Source: Pseudomonas segetis
GTDB taxonomy: Bacteria; Pseudomonadota; Gammaproteobacteria; Pseudomonadales; Pseudomonadaceae
Reading direction: 5' to 3'
Length of the DNA stretch: 64,000 bases
Assembly (NCBI RefSeq): GCF_900188155.1
Contig: NZ_FZOG01000003.1
Span: forward strand, 434,001-498,000
Shown: in pieces, positions 28,336 through 37,428 of the stretch
Layout: each line of letters opens with the position of its first letter
Position numbering within the stretch: the stretch's first letter is position 1
Program-made: the position numbers and the translations under genes
The notes under the pieces: generated by a model
Told to the model about the DNA's origin: nothing
What the model saw: only the letters and a program-made list of their open reading frames with translations
Database searches by the model: none

Positions 28336-29667
28336 ATGATCAGCATCCCAAAGTCGGAATATGCCCGTCGGCGCAAGGCGCTGATGGCGCAGATGGAACC
28401 CAATAGCATCGCAATTCTGCCTGCTGCTCCGGTGTACATCCGTAATCGCGATGTCGAGCACATCTTCCGTCAGGACAGCGACTTCCAATACCTCTCCGGC
28501 TTTCCTGAGCCCGAGGCGGTGATTGCGCTGATCCCGGGGCGTGAGCATGGCGAGTACGTATTGTTTTGCCGTGAGCGTGATCCCGAGCGCGAGTTGTGGG
28601 ACGGTTTGCGCGCAGGCCAGGAGGGCGCCATGAGCCGTTTTGGCGCAGATGACGCATTCCCTATCGGCGATATCGACGACATCCTGCCCGGCCTGATTGA
28701 AGGCCGTGAGCGGGTTTATTATTCGATGGGCACCAATCAGGAATTCGACCGTCACCTGATGGACTGGATCAATGTGATCCGTTCCAAGGCGCGCCAGGGT
28801 GCGCAGCCGCCGAATGAGTTTGTCGCGCTCAACCACCTGCTGCACGACATGCGCCTGTACAAGAGCGCCAACGAGGTCAAGGTGATGCGTGAAGCCGCCG
28901 AGATTTCGTCGCGTGCCCATGTGCAAGCCATGCGCGTGAGCCGCCCCGGTTTGTTTGAGTTTCACCTCGAGGCCGAGCTGGATTACGAGTTCCGCAAGGG
29001 CGGGGCGAAAATGCCTGCATATGGTTCGATAGTCGCAGCAGGCAAGAACGCCTGCATCCTGCATTACCATGAAAATGACGCGGTGCTGAAGGACGGCGAT
29101 CTGGTACTGATCGATGCTGGCTGCGAGATCGACTGCTATGCCAGCGACATCACCCGCACATTCCCGGCCAACGGCAAGTTCTCGCCTGAGCAAAAAGCCA
29201 TCTATGAGTTGGTGCTGGCCTCGCAAGAAGCTGCATTCCTCGAGATCGCCCCTGGTAAACACTGGAATCAGGCGCACGAAGCCACGGTGCAGGTGATTAC
29301 CGCAGGTTTGGTGGAGCTGGGTTTGCTGGAGGGCGATGTCGAGCAACTGATCGCCAGCGAAGCCTACAAGGCGTTCTACATGCATCGCGCCGGTCATTGG
29401 CTGGGCATGGATGTACACGATGTTGGCGACTACAAGGTCGGTGGCGAATGGCGCGTGCTTGAGGTCGGCATGGCGATGACGGTCGAGCCCGGTATCTATA
29501 TTGCCCCGGACAATCAGAATGTCGCGAAAAAATGGCGTGGCATTGGTGTGCGTATCGAGGATGACGTGGTCGTCACCAAGAAGGGTTGCGAAATCCTTAC
29601 CACCGGCGTTCCCAAGACGGTTGCCGAGATCGAGGCACTGATGGCTGGAGCGGCCCAAGTTGCCTGA
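28336..29667 (+). CDS. pepP: Xaa-Pro aminopeptidase P
   Basis: 443 residues; removes N-terminal residues preceding proline. N-terminal creatinase-like domain followed by the pita-bread metallopeptidase domain. The two-metal ligands are visible in LIDAGCEIDCYASDITRTF (two Asp), the His-bearing MHRAGHWLGMDVHDVG, MAMTVEPGIYI (Glu) and GVRIEDDVVVT (Glu). ATG 28336 starts MISIPKSEYARRRKALM, the normal N-terminus. It overlaps ubiH by eight bases, consistent with coupling. Confidence 0.96.
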   Translation: MISIPKSEYARRRKALMAQMEPNSIAILPAAPVYIRNRDVEHIFRQDSDFQYLSGFPEPEAVIALIPGREHGEYVLFCRERDPERELWDGLRAGQEGAMSRFGADDAFPIGDIDDILPGLIEGRERVYYSMGTNQEFDRHLMDWINVIRSKARQGAQPPNEFVALNHLLHDMRLYKSANEVKVMREAAEISSRAHVQAMRVSRPGLFEFHLEAELDYEFRKGGAKMPAYGSIVAAGKNACILHYHENDAVLKDGDLVLIDAGCEIDCYASDITRTFPANGKFSPEQKAIYELVLASQEAAFLEIAPGKHWNQAHEATVQVITAGLVELGLLEGDVEQLIASEAYKAFYMHRAGHWLGMDVHDVGDYKVGGEWRVLEVGMAMTVEPGIYIAPDNQNVAKKWRGIGVRIEDDVVVTKKGCEILTTGVPKTVAEIEALMAGAAQVA

Positions 29668-30859
29668 GTCAGCGCAACGCGTCGAGCTGGCAATCATTGG
29701 CGGCGGCCTGGTCGGTGCCAGCCTGGCGCTGGCGCTGCAGGGCGAGGCGAAAAAGCGCGGTTGGCGGATTTGCCTGATCGAAGCCTTCACGCCGGGCTCG
29801 GGCTATCAGCCAAGCTATGACGCGCGCTCGACTGCCTTGTCGTTTGGCTCGCAGCAAATCTATCAGCGCCTGGGCATCTGGCCGCAGATCGCCAAGCATG
29901 CCGAGCCCATCAAGCAGATCCATGTCTCTGACCGCGGGCGCTTTGCCGCTGCCCGCCTGAGTGCAGCCGATGAGGGCGTGCCCGCTCTGGGGTATGTGGT
30001 CGAGAACGCCTGGATTGGCGAGTGCCTGTGGCAGGCGCTGGACCAGTCGGTCGTGAGCTGGCGCAGCCCTGCACAAGTCACTCGTCTTGACGCGCTGGGC
30101 GATGGTTATCGGCTTACCCTGCATGATGGTACTGAGCTCGACTGCGACCTGGCCATTCTTGCCGAGGGTGGTCGTTCTGGCTTGCGCGAGCAGTTGGGCA
30201 TCAACGTCAAGCAAACACCTTATGACCAGAGCGCCTTGATCGCTAACGTCAGCACCCGTGAGGCCCATGCTGGCCAGGCTTTCGAACGTTTCACCGACGA
30301 TGGGCCTATGGCCATGTTACCGCTGGCGGGCAACCGCAGCGCCCTGGTCTGGACGCGTTCGACCGCAGATGCAGAGCGTTTGCTGGGCGTGCCTGATGCC
30401 GCGTTTATCGAACAGTTGCAACTGGCATTCGGTTATCGTCTCGGGGCCATCAGCCAAATCGGCGAGCGACACCTGTATCCACTGGCACTGGTCGAGGCGC
30501 AGGAGCAAATTCGCCCGCACCTTGTGGTGCTGGGCAACGCCGCGCACAGCCTGCACCCCATTGCCGGGCAGGGCTACAATCTTTCATTGCGTGACACCAT
30601 TGCCCTGGCAGACTGCCTGCTGGACAGTGCTGCGCCGCTCGGTGACTTCGCCACATTGCAGGGTTATCTGCGCAGCCAGCAACTTGATCAACAGCTGACC
30701 GTGGGCTTTTCCGACCAGGTCACGCGCCTGTTCAGCTCTGGCGAGCCATTGCGCGTTGCCGGGCGTAACCTCGGGTTGCTTGGGCTTGACCTGTTGCCAC
30801 CTGCCAAACGCTGGTTTGCACGTCAGGCCATGGGCTTGGGTACGCGATCGCAACCATGA
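29660..30859 (+). CDS. ubiH: UbiH, 2-octaprenyl-6-methoxyphenol hydroxylase
   Basis: 399 residues; FAD monooxygenase of aerobic ubiquinone synthesis. FAD motif IIGGGLVGASLALAL at the N-terminus, the second FAD motif near GNAAHSLHPIAGQGYNLSLRD (Asn in place of the usual Asp). The start is TTG 29660, inside the end of pepP; GGAG at 29646-29649 is well placed, an in-frame stop lies at 29639, and no ATG exists before the FAD motif. Translation is thus probably coupled to pepP. It overlaps the next gene in ATGA. Confidence 0.94.
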   Translation: MPESAQRVELAIIGGGLVGASLALALQGEAKKRGWRICLIEAFTPGSGYQPSYDARSTALSFGSQQIYQRLGIWPQIAKHAEPIKQIHVSDRGRFAAARLSAADEGVPALGYVVENAWIGECLWQALDQSVVSWRSPAQVTRLDALGDGYRLTLHDGTELDCDLAILAEGGRSGLREQLGINVKQTPYDQSALIANVSTREAHAGQAFERFTDDGPMAMLPLAGNRSALVWTRSTADAERLLGVPDAAFIEQLQLAFGYRLGAISQIGERHLYPLALVEAQEQIRPHLVVLGNAAHSLHPIAGQGYNLSLRDTIALADCLLDSAAPLGDFATLQGYLRSQQLDQQLTVGFSDQVTRLFSSGEPLRVAGRNLGLLGLDLLPPAKRWFARQAMGLGTRSQP

Positions 30860-31344
30860 GCCACAACCCGAAAAAAACGGCGCGCAAGGCGCGTTTGCTG
30901 CGTTGGGCAATGAATCTGTACCCGCCGTATTTGGGCGCGGGTATTCGTGTGCGACATATCAGCGCGGACTTTCAGCGTGTCCAGGTAAAAATGGGCCTGG
31001 GCTGGTATAACCGTAACTACGTCGGCACCCAATTCGGCGGCAGCCTGTATTCGATGACGGATCCATTTTTCATGCTGATGTTGATGGAGAACCTCAGCCG
31101 TGACTACATCGTCTGGGACAAAGCTGCGAACATAGATTTTATTGCGCCAGGCAAAGGCCCGGTGTTTGCCGAGTTCAGCATTGATGACGCCCTGCTCGAT
31201 ACCATTCGTGCACGCACTGCCAAGGGTGAGAAATACTTGCCCGAGTTGCAGGTTGAAGTGCGCGATGGCGCGGGTACCCTGGTCGCCAAGGTGCACAAAA
31301 CCCTGTACGTGCGGTTAAAGCCGCGCGCCAGGCAGGCCGCTTAA
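30856..31344 (+). CDS. DUF4442 hotdog-fold protein
   Basis: 162-residue soluble protein with a DUF4442 pattern: MNLYPPYLGAGIRVRHISADFQRVQVKMGLGWYNRNYVGTQFGGSLYSMTDPFFMLML, then strands ending GTLVAKVHKTLYVR. The fold is that of acyl-CoA thioesterases, but the usual catalytic acid on the central helix is replaced in context by SMTDP. Function unknown. It is embedded between ubiH and ubiI with a four-base overlap upstream and ten bases downstream, so a link to ubiquinone synthesis or lipid supply is an inference from context. Confidence 0.85.
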   Translation: MSHNPKKTARKARLLRWAMNLYPPYLGAGIRVRHISADFQRVQVKMGLGWYNRNYVGTQFGGSLYSMTDPFFMLMLMENLSRDYIVWDKAANIDFIAPGKGPVFAEFSIDDALLDTIRARTAKGEKYLPELQVEVRDGAGTLVAKVHKTLYVRLKPRARQAA

Positions 31345-31353
31345 GGAATGAAT

Positions 31354-32574
31354 ATGCACGCGGATATGATCATTGTCGGCGCGGGAATGGTTGGCAGTAC
31401 GCTGGCGCTGGCCATGCAATCGAGCGGGCTGGAGATTCTGGTTATCGACGGCGGCCCGATGCGCCTGGAACCATTCGATGCTGGCGCGCCATTCGAGGCG
31501 CGGGTCAGTGCCTTGTCCATGGCCAGCCAGCGGGTGCTTGAACGACTCAATGCGTGGTCGGGAATTGCTGCCCGCCGCAGCAGCCCATACCGCGACATGC
31601 ATGTCTGGGACGGTGCCGGTACAGGCAATATTCATTTCAGCGCTGCCAGCATGCACGCCGAAACACTGGGACATATTGTCGAGAACCGCGTTGTGCAAGA
31701 CGCGCTGCTTGAACAGCTGCATGAAAGCACTATCGGCCTGTTGGCCAACGCCCGGCTGGAACAACTGCGTCGCTCTGGTCGTGAGTGGTTGCTGACCCTT
31801 GAAGATGGTCGCGAACTGCGTGCGCCGCTGCTGATCGCGGCCGATGGTGCCAACTCGGCGGTACGTCGTTTGGTGGGGACCGCAACCCGTGAGTGGGATT
31901 ATCTACACCACGCCATCGTCACCAGTGTGCATACTGAGAAACCCAACAAGGCTACCGCCTGGCAGCGTTTTACCGATGACGGCCCGCTGGCATTCCTGCC
32001 CCTGGCCAGTGATAAGCCTGACGAGCATTGGTCGTCGATTGTCTGGTCGACAGTGCCGAGCGAAGTTGAACGCTTGATGGCCCTTGATGACTCGCAATTC
32101 TGCGTGGAGCTTGGCAAGGCCTTCGAGCAGCGCCTGGGCAAGGTGCTGCACAGTGATCGCCGGGTCGCCATTCCGCTGCGCCAGCGCCATGCCAAGCGCT
32201 ACATTGAACAGGGGCTGGCCTTGATCGGTGATGCGGCGCACAGCATTCATCCACTGGCCGGACAGGGCGTCAACCTTGGCTTCCTTGATGCCGCTGTGTT
32301 GGCGGAGGTCTTGCTGCATGCCCTTGAGCGGGGCGAGTCGCCGGCCGATGAACGTGTGCTGAGCCGCTATGAGCGTCGGCGCATGCCGCACAACCTGGCG
32401 ATGATGGCAGCGATGGAGGGCTTCGAGCGCTTGTTCCAGGCCGATCCCCTGCCGGTACGCTGGCTGCGTAACGCCGGGCTCAACTGGGTGGATGACATGC
32501 CCGAAGCCAAAGCGCTGTTCGTGCGCCAGGCGTTGGGCTTGAGTGGCGAGCTGCCACCGCTTGCCAAGCCTTGA
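31354..32574 (+). CDS. ubiI: UbiI/VisC-type ubiquinone FAD monooxygenase
   Basis: 406 residues. FAD-dependent hydroxylase of the UbiH/UbiF/UbiI/Coq6 family, which adds hydroxyl groups to the ubiquinone ring. Motifs: DMIIVGAGMVGSTLALAM at the N-terminus, the DG motif LLIAADGANSAVRRL, and GDAAHSIHPLAGQGVNLG. Its place after ubiH fits UbiI (C5 hydroxylation), though UbiF cannot be excluded by reading. I choose ATG 31354 (MHADMIIVGAG) because TAAGGA (31342-31347) is then six bases away; ATG 31348 would abut the site. Final gene of the pepP-ubiH operon. Confidence 0.9.
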   Translation: MHADMIIVGAGMVGSTLALAMQSSGLEILVIDGGPMRLEPFDAGAPFEARVSALSMASQRVLERLNAWSGIAARRSSPYRDMHVWDGAGTGNIHFSAASMHAETLGHIVENRVVQDALLEQLHESTIGLLANARLEQLRRSGREWLLTLEDGRELRAPLLIAADGANSAVRRLVGTATREWDYLHHAIVTSVHTEKPNKATAWQRFTDDGPLAFLPLASDKPDEHWSSIVWSTVPSEVERLMALDDSQFCVELGKAFEQRLGKVLHSDRRVAIPLRQRHAKRYIEQGLALIGDAAHSIHPLAGQGVNLGFLDAAVLAEVLLHALERGESPADERVLSRYERRRMPHNLAMMAAMEGFERLFQADPLPVRWLRNAGLNWVDDMPEAKALFVRQALGLSGELPPLAKP

Positions 32575-32652
32575 TGCCCGTGGCCTGAAGCTCGGCGCCT
32601 GGGGCTGTGTAATCCGCCGTAACATCTGCGGACAGTCGTTTGTTGAGATGCC

Positions 32653-32673
32653 AAATGCTATTCAATATCATTT
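32653..32673 (+). promoter_or_regulatory. Candidate Fur box upstream of fbpA
   Basis: 21-base near-perfect palindrome of the form AAATG-N-TATT-N-AATA-N-CATTT, matching the AT-rich dyads bound by Fur. It ends 38 bases before the ATG and lies just upstream of a possible -10 TATAAC (32692-32697), so bound Fur would cover the -35. Iron repression is inferred from this site and from the gene product. Confidence 0.65.
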
Positions 32674-32711
32674 GCGCCTTAACTTATCGACTATAACAAG
32701 AGGCAACGCCC

Positions 32712-33713
32712 ATGCAGCCAAGCAAGCGATTACTCGCCGCGTTTACCCTGACAGCCCTTGCCGGTGGCGCCCAAGCCGCTGATGAAGTGGTGGTTTACTC
32801 TTCGCGGATCGACGAGCTGATCAAGCCTGTATTTGATGCATACACCGCCAAAACCGGCGTGCCAATCAAGTTCATCACTGACAAGGAAGCACCCCTGATT
32901 GCGCGGCTCAAGGCCGAGGGCGCCAACACCCCGGCGGATATGCTGATCACCGTGGATGCTGGCAACCTTTGGCAGGCCGAACAGGCGGGTGTGCTGCAAC
33001 CCTTCAAGTCGGCAACCATCGATGCCAACATTCCGTCTCAATACCGTTCCAGCACCGACAGTTGGACCGGTTTGTCGCTGCGTGCGCGGACCATCTTCTA
33101 TTCAACCGAGCGGGTAAAACCGAGTGAGTTGTCGACCTACGAAGCGCTGGCCGACAAAAACTGGGAAGGGCGCCTGTGCCTGCGTACCAGCAAGAAGGTG
33201 TACAACCAGTCTCTGACGGCCACGCTGATCGAAACCCATGGCGAGGCGAAGACCGAAGAAATCATCAAGGGTTGGGTGAATAACCTGGCCACCGATGTAT
33301 TTGCTGACGACACTGCGCTGTTGCAAGCAATCGATGCCGGCCAGTGCGATGTCGGCATCACCAACACCTACTATTACGGTCGCCTGCACAAGGCCAACCC
33401 GGATCTAAAGGTCAAGCCGTTCTGGCCTAACCAGCAAGACCGTGGCGTGCACGTCAACCTGGCGGGCGCTGGTATCACCAAGAATGCACCCCATGCAGAG
33501 GCTGCCAAGAAGCTGCTGGAGTGGATGACCACTGAAGAAGCCCAGGCGTTGTTCGCGGGCCTGAACCAGGAGTTCCCGGCTAATCCGAAAGTCCCGGCAT
33601 CTGAAGAGGTCCAGGCATGGGGCACCTTCAAGGCCGATGCTATCCCGGTTGAGGTCGCCGGTAAGCGCCAGGCTCAGGCCATCATGTTGATGGATCGCGC
33701 GGGCTGGAACTAA
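32712..33713 (+). CDS. Ferric iron ABC transporter substrate-binding protein (FbpA type)
   Basis: 333-residue periplasmic protein: signal peptide [22 protein letters not shown], then [26 protein letters not shown] typical of the FbpA/AfuA/FutA class. A tyrosine pair for ferric iron is visible in [10 protein letters not shown] near residue 220. Other family stretches: [38 protein letters not shown]. It delivers Fe3+ to the permease encoded next. The ribosome site AGAGG precedes the ATG. A Fur box lies upstream and a GC-rich hairpin follows the gene. Confidence 0.9.
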   Translation: MQPSKRLLAAFTLTALAGGAQAADEVVVYSSRIDELIKPVFDAYTAKTGVPIKFITDKEAPLIARLKAEGANTPADMLITVDAGNLWQAEQAGVLQPFKSATIDANIPSQYRSSTDSWTGLSLRARTIFYSTERVKPSELSTYEALADKNWEGRLCLRTSKKVYNQSLTATLIETHGEAKTEEIIKGWVNNLATDVFADDTALLQAIDAGQCDVGITNTYYYGRLHKANPDLKVKPFWPNQQDRGVHVNLAGAGITKNAPHAEAAKKLLEWMTTEEAQALFAGLNQEFPANPKVPASEEVQAWGTFKADAIPVEVAGKRQAQAIMLMDRAGWN

Positions 33714-33739
33714 GCACTGCGTTAGCTCGCCGATAGAAC

Positions 33740-33773
33740 ACGCCCCGGCATCGTCCGGGGCGTTGCTGTTTTT
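33740..33773 (+). terminator. Intercistronic hairpin between binding protein and permease
   Basis: ACGCCCCGG (33740-33748), loop CATCGT, CCGGGGCGT (33755-33763), then TGCTGTTTTT. It looks like an intrinsic terminator but lies inside the two-gene unit, so partial termination or mRNA protection could give an excess of binding protein over permease, as is common in such operons. Confidence 0.8.
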
Positions 33774-33789
33774 GCTTTGAGGATAGTGC

Positions 33790-35406
33790 GTGGCCCATCT
33801 TGCCCAGCGTCGCTGGTACCCCATCGTCTTTGTGGTCGCCTTGTTGGTGCTGTTGCCCTTGACGGTGATGCTCTTCAGTTGGCATGAGGTTGACCGCGAA
33901 ATCTGGTCGCACCTGTGGCAAACGCAAATGCCCCGGCTGATTGGCAATACAGTGATTCTGGTTGCAGGCGTGAGTGTAGGCGTGACCCTGCTCGGCGTGA
34001 GCCTGGCATGGCTGACCAGCCTCTGTGAGTTTCCGGGCAGGCGCTGGCTGGATTGGGCGCTGATGCTGCCGTTTGCGATTCCAGCTTATGTGCTGGCCTT
34101 TGTATTTGTCGGGTTGCTGGATTTTTCCGGGCCGGTTCAGACGCTGTTGCGTGAGTGGTTTGGTGCGGGTGTGCGTTTCCCGAGCGTACGCTCGACCGCT
34201 GGTGTGATCAGCGTTCTGGTGCTGGTGTTCTATCCCTACGTCTACCTGCTCGCGCGCAATGCCTTTCTTGCCCAGGGTAAAGGCCTGATGGAAGCGGCGC
34301 GGGTGCTCGGGCATAACCCGTGGCAGGCATTCTGGCGCGTGGCATTGCCGATGGCGCGCCCGGCAATCGGTGCTGGTCTGGCCCTGGCCATCATGGAGAC
34401 GCTGGCCGATTTTGGCGCCGTCTCGGTGTTTAATTTCGACACCTTCACCACTGCCATCTACAAGACCTGGTACGGTTTCTATAGCCTGAGCAGCGCCACC
34501 CAGTTGGCCAGCCTGCTGTTGCTGGTGGTGATGCTGGTGCTTTATGGCGAACGGCGTGCGCGCGGTGCGGTGCGCCCAGCCAACGAGCGTCCACGCGGCA
34601 AAGCGCTTTACCAGCTCAGGGGTTTCAAAGCGCTGGCTGCCAGTGGTTGGTGCCTGTTGGTCTTCGCTTGCGCCTTTGTGATTCCGATGCTGCAACTGCT
34701 GGTCTGGTTCTGGCAGCGCGGCCGTTTCGACCTGGATGAACGCTACACTGCGTTGATCCTGCATACCTTGTACCTGGGTTGTTTGGCTGCGGTGCTGACG
34801 GTCAGCATCGCCTTGCTGCTGGCCTTTGCCCGGCGTATGACACCGACCCGGCTGATGCGCTCCACCGTCAGCCTGGCCAACACGGGCTATGCCTTGCCCG
34901 GCTCAATGTTGGCAGTAGCGATCATGCTGGCGTTCAGCTATCTCGATAACCAGTTGGTGATCCCGCTTTCAACGTTGCTTGGAGGCGCAGGCAAACCGCT
35001 GCTGCTTGGCAGCCTGGCAGCGCTGCTGTTGGCTTACCTGATCCGCTTTATGGCCGTTGCCTACGGCCCGTTGGAAAACAGCCTGGCGCGGATCCGGCCT
35101 TCATTGCCTGAAGCGTCGCGCAGCCTGGGCGTGGGTGGTGTCAGGTTGTTTTTCCGTGTTTACCTACCTTTATTATTGCCCGGGGCGTTATCTGCAGCAT
35201 TGTTGGTATTTGTTGATGTACTCAAGGAAATGCCCGCTACCCTGTTAATGCGTCCGTTCGGCTGGGACACCCTGGCGGTACGGATTTTTGAAATGACCAG
35301 TGAGGGTGAATGGGCCCGCGCGGCATTACCGGCGCTGACGTTGGTGGCGGTGGGTTTGCTGCCGGTGATCGGCCTGATTCGTCGTTCGGCACAGACTCGC
35401 GGCTGA
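33790..35406 (+). CDS. Ferric iron ABC transporter permease (FbpB type)
   Basis: 538-residue fused permease with two homologous membrane halves, about twelve helices. Both halves carry the ATPase-contact EAA loop: MEAARVLGHNPWQAFWRVALPMARPAI in the first and PEASRSLGVGGVRLFFRVYLPLLLPG in the second. This is the FbpB/ThiP-like arrangement for ferric iron. The start is GTG 33790 with GAGGAT at 33779-33784. No ATP-binding FbpC gene follows; gcvT comes next after 200 bases, so the ATPase must be shared or encoded elsewhere. Confidence 0.9.
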   Translation: MAHLAQRRWYPIVFVVALLVLLPLTVMLFSWHEVDREIWSHLWQTQMPRLIGNTVILVAGVSVGVTLLGVSLAWLTSLCEFPGRRWLDWALMLPFAIPAYVLAFVFVGLLDFSGPVQTLLREWFGAGVRFPSVRSTAGVISVLVLVFYPYVYLLARNAFLAQGKGLMEAARVLGHNPWQAFWRVALPMARPAIGAGLALAIMETLADFGAVSVFNFDTFTTAIYKTWYGFYSLSSATQLASLLLLVVMLVLYGERRARGAVRPANERPRGKALYQLRGFKALAASGWCLLVFACAFVIPMLQLLVWFWQRGRFDLDERYTALILHTLYLGCLAAVLTVSIALLLAFARRMTPTRLMRSTVSLANTGYALPGSMLAVAIMLAFSYLDNQLVIPLSTLLGGAGKPLLLGSLAALLLAYLIRFMAVAYGPLENSLARIRPSLPEASRSLGVGGVRLFFRVYLPLLLPGALSAALLVFVDVLKEMPATLLMRPFGWDTLAVRIFEMTSEGEWARAALPALTLVAVGLLPVIGLIRRSAQTRG

Positions 35407-35610
35407 GACCAAGGCGCTTGCAGCCGTTTGCTCGCCTTGGTGTACATCCAAGATGACCCGCCCGCACCTTGTAGATACAATGCACGCCATTCGCTGTAGC
35501 CAACCTCATTAGAATGGGTGTTTGCTGGCTGGCGCAAGGCCTGCTCGACCAGGCCGTTGTACAGGCGCAAACAGTGTTGCAGTTTTGCCAAAGCCCGGAA
35601 GGAGAACCCC

Positions 35611-36693
35611 ATGGGGCAGCGCACACCTCTTTATGACCTGCACCTTGCCTTGGGTGCCAAGATGGTCGATTTCGGCGGTTGGGACATGCCGCTGCATTAT
35701 GGTTCGCAAGTCGAAGAGCATCACGAAGTCCGCCGCGACTGTGGCGTGTTTGATGTCTCCCACATGACCGTGGTCGATATCCACGGTGATCAGGCAAAAC
35801 AGTATCTGCAGCATCTGCTTGCCAACGATGTTGAACGCCTGCAAGAACTGGGCAAGGCGCTGTACAGCAGCATGCTCAACACCGAAGGCGGCGTGGTTGA
35901 TGACCTGATGGTCTATCTGACCGATTTTGGCTACCGGGTGGTGGTCAATGCCGCGACGCGGGACAAGGACCTGGCCTGGATGAACCAGCAGGCCGAGGGT
36001 TTTGCTGTGCAGTTGCATGAGCGTAGCGACCTGGCGATGTTTGCTATCCAGGGGCCCCATGCGCGGGAAAAAACCTGTGAGCAGGTCAGCCAGGCCTGTG
36101 CCGCGCTGATCAATCAACTGCTACCTTTCCAGGGATTGCCCGAAGGTGACTGGTTTATCGCGCGTTCGGGTTACACCGGCGAAGATGGCTTGGAAATCAT
36201 GCTGCCGAGCGATCAGGCCGTGGCCTTTTTCAATGACCTGGTCGGCGCCGGGATTTCACCCATTGGCCTGGGCGCACGTGACACCTTGCGCTTGGAAGCG
36301 GGGATGAACCTGTACGGCCAGGACATGGACGAAAGCGTAACGCCCCTGGCCTCGAACCTGGCCTGGAGTGTTGCCTGGGAGCCAGCCAATCGGGATTTTG
36401 TCGGGCGCAAAGCCTTGCAGCAGCAGTTGCAGCGCGGTATTTCGACAAAGCTGGTTGGCCTGGTGTTGGAGGAGCGCGGCGTGTTGCGTGCCCACCAAGT
36501 GGTGCGTGTTGACGGTGTAGGCGAGGGTGAAATCACCAGCGGAAGTTTTTCACCGACCCTCAACAAGTCGATTGCCCTGGCACGCTTGCCTGTTGCAACC
36601 TGCGAGCGGGCTGAAGTCGAAATTCGCGGTAAATGGTATCCCGTTCGAGTGGTTAAGCCAGCCTTCGTTCGTCATGGCAAGGCGCTGATTTAA
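35611..36693 (+). CDS. gcvT: GcvT, aminomethyltransferase (glycine cleavage T protein)
   Basis: 360 residues; transfers the methylene group from H protein to tetrahydrofolate, releasing ammonia. Start [30 protein letters not shown]; the conserved GVFDVSHM motif, [12 protein letters not shown] and [20 protein letters not shown] (with the catalytic Asp region) are all present. ATG 35611 has the ideal site AAGGAG; the frame continues upstream to 35518 without support. It is the first gene of gcvT-gcvH-gcvP. The preceding 200 bases show no glycine aptamer core. Confidence 0.96.
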   Translation: MGQRTPLYDLHLALGAKMVDFGGWDMPLHYGSQVEEHHEVRRDCGVFDVSHMTVVDIHGDQAKQYLQHLLANDVERLQELGKALYSSMLNTEGGVVDDLMVYLTDFGYRVVVNAATRDKDLAWMNQQAEGFAVQLHERSDLAMFAIQGPHAREKTCEQVSQACAALINQLLPFQGLPEGDWFIARSGYTGEDGLEIMLPSDQAVAFFNDLVGAGISPIGLGARDTLRLEAGMNLYGQDMDESVTPLASNLAWSVAWEPANRDFVGRKALQQQLQRGISTKLVGLVLEERGVLRAHQVVRVDGVGEGEITSGSFSPTLNKSIALARLPVATCERAEVEIRGKWYPVRVVKPAFVRHGKALI

Positions 36694-36793
36694 TCCGGCT
36701 TATTGGCGGTTCTGAAAAACAATTACAGAACTGTTTTGTATGACCAACGGTTTGGTTGAAAACTGTCGAAGTTGCCAAGCCCTGCTAAATTTT

Positions 36794-36817
36794 CATGACG
36801 GCGCGGTCGCCGTCATG
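36794..36817 (+). repeat. Perfect 10-bp hairpin upstream of gcvH
   Basis: CATGACGGCG (36794-36803), loop CGGT, CGCCGTCATG (36808-36817). It ends about five bases before the gcvH ribosome site GAGGAA. No T run, so more likely an mRNA stability or translation element than a terminator. Confidence 0.75.
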
Positions 36818-36835
36818 CCATATGAGGAATCCGAC

Positions 36836-37219
36836 ATGAGCAATATCCCCGCCGATCTGCGTTACGCCTCCAGCCACGAATGGGCTCGCTTGGACGCTGA
36901 TGGAAACGTAACAGTGGGCATTTCCGACCACGCTCAAGAAGCGCTGGGCGATGTGGTTTTCATTGAGCTGCCTGAAGTCGGCAAGACCTTGGCCGCGGGC
37001 CAGGAAGCGGGTGTGGTTGAGTCGGTAAAAGCAGCATCGGATATCTACGCCCCTATCGGCGGCGAAGTGATCGCGGTCAATGACTCGCTGGCTGACAGCC
37101 CGGAGAACGTCAACACCGATCCTTACGGCAGCTGGTTTTTCAAGCTCAAGCCGAGTGCCGCAGACGAACTCGACAAACTGCTCGATGCGGATGCGTACAA
37201 AGCCTCTGCTGACGCTTAA
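36836..37219 (+). CDS. gcvH: GcvH, lipoyl carrier protein of glycine cleavage
   Basis: 127 residues. Carries the aminomethyl group on a lipoylated lysine, here K65 in [14 protein letters not shown]. Other family marks: [40 protein letters not shown] and [14 protein letters not shown]. Start ATG 36836 with GAGGAA about eight bases upstream. The gap to gcvT (142 bases) contains a perfect hairpin, and the gap to gcvP a larger structured region. Confidence 0.96.
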   Translation: MSNIPADLRYASSHEWARLDADGNVTVGISDHAQEALGDVVFIELPEVGKTLAAGQEAGVVESVKAASDIYAPIGGEVIAVNDSLADSPENVNTDPYGSWFFKLKPSAADELDKLLDADAYKASADA

Positions 37220-37316
37220 AACGCTGCAAAGTCCAGGCTCGCTGCGAGCCGGGACTGCTGCCGGGTAGCTTTGACATGACCTGATCAACGCGGGTTTGAA
37301 AACCTTCGTGCAGATA

Positions 37317-37427
37317 GTTGAGAGTTTTCTAAGCTAATAAGGCCTCGTATTGCAGCGCATGAATGCCCGGTTGGGTGTTTCAAGCGTGCGCAATGGCGAG
37401 GCCTTGTCATTTCTAGAGGCTCTCAAC
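37317..37427 (+). promoter_or_regulatory. Nested inverted repeats in the gcvP leader
   Basis: Outer pair GTTGAGAG (37317-37324) with CTCTCAAC (37420-37427), the latter ending one base before the gcvP ATG. Inner pair AAGGCCTCG (37339-37347) with CGAGGCCTT (37397-37405), continued after a small internal loop by ATTGC-A-GCGC (37349-37358) with a complementary arm near 37386-37394. The ribosome site AGAGG (37414-37418) lies between inner and outer right arms. The arrangement could control initiation of gcvP. The bases do not match the glycine riboswitch core. Confidence 0.65.
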
Positions 37428-37428
37428 C

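Noticed and set aside
28330..29790. 486-residue frame opposite pepP
   Set aside because: Shadow of pepP, spanning into ubiH; no start signal or protein pattern.
35407..35610. Glycine riboswitch upstream of gcvT
   Set aside because: The conserved aptamer cores of the glycine riboswitch are not present in this stretch or in the gcvP leader.
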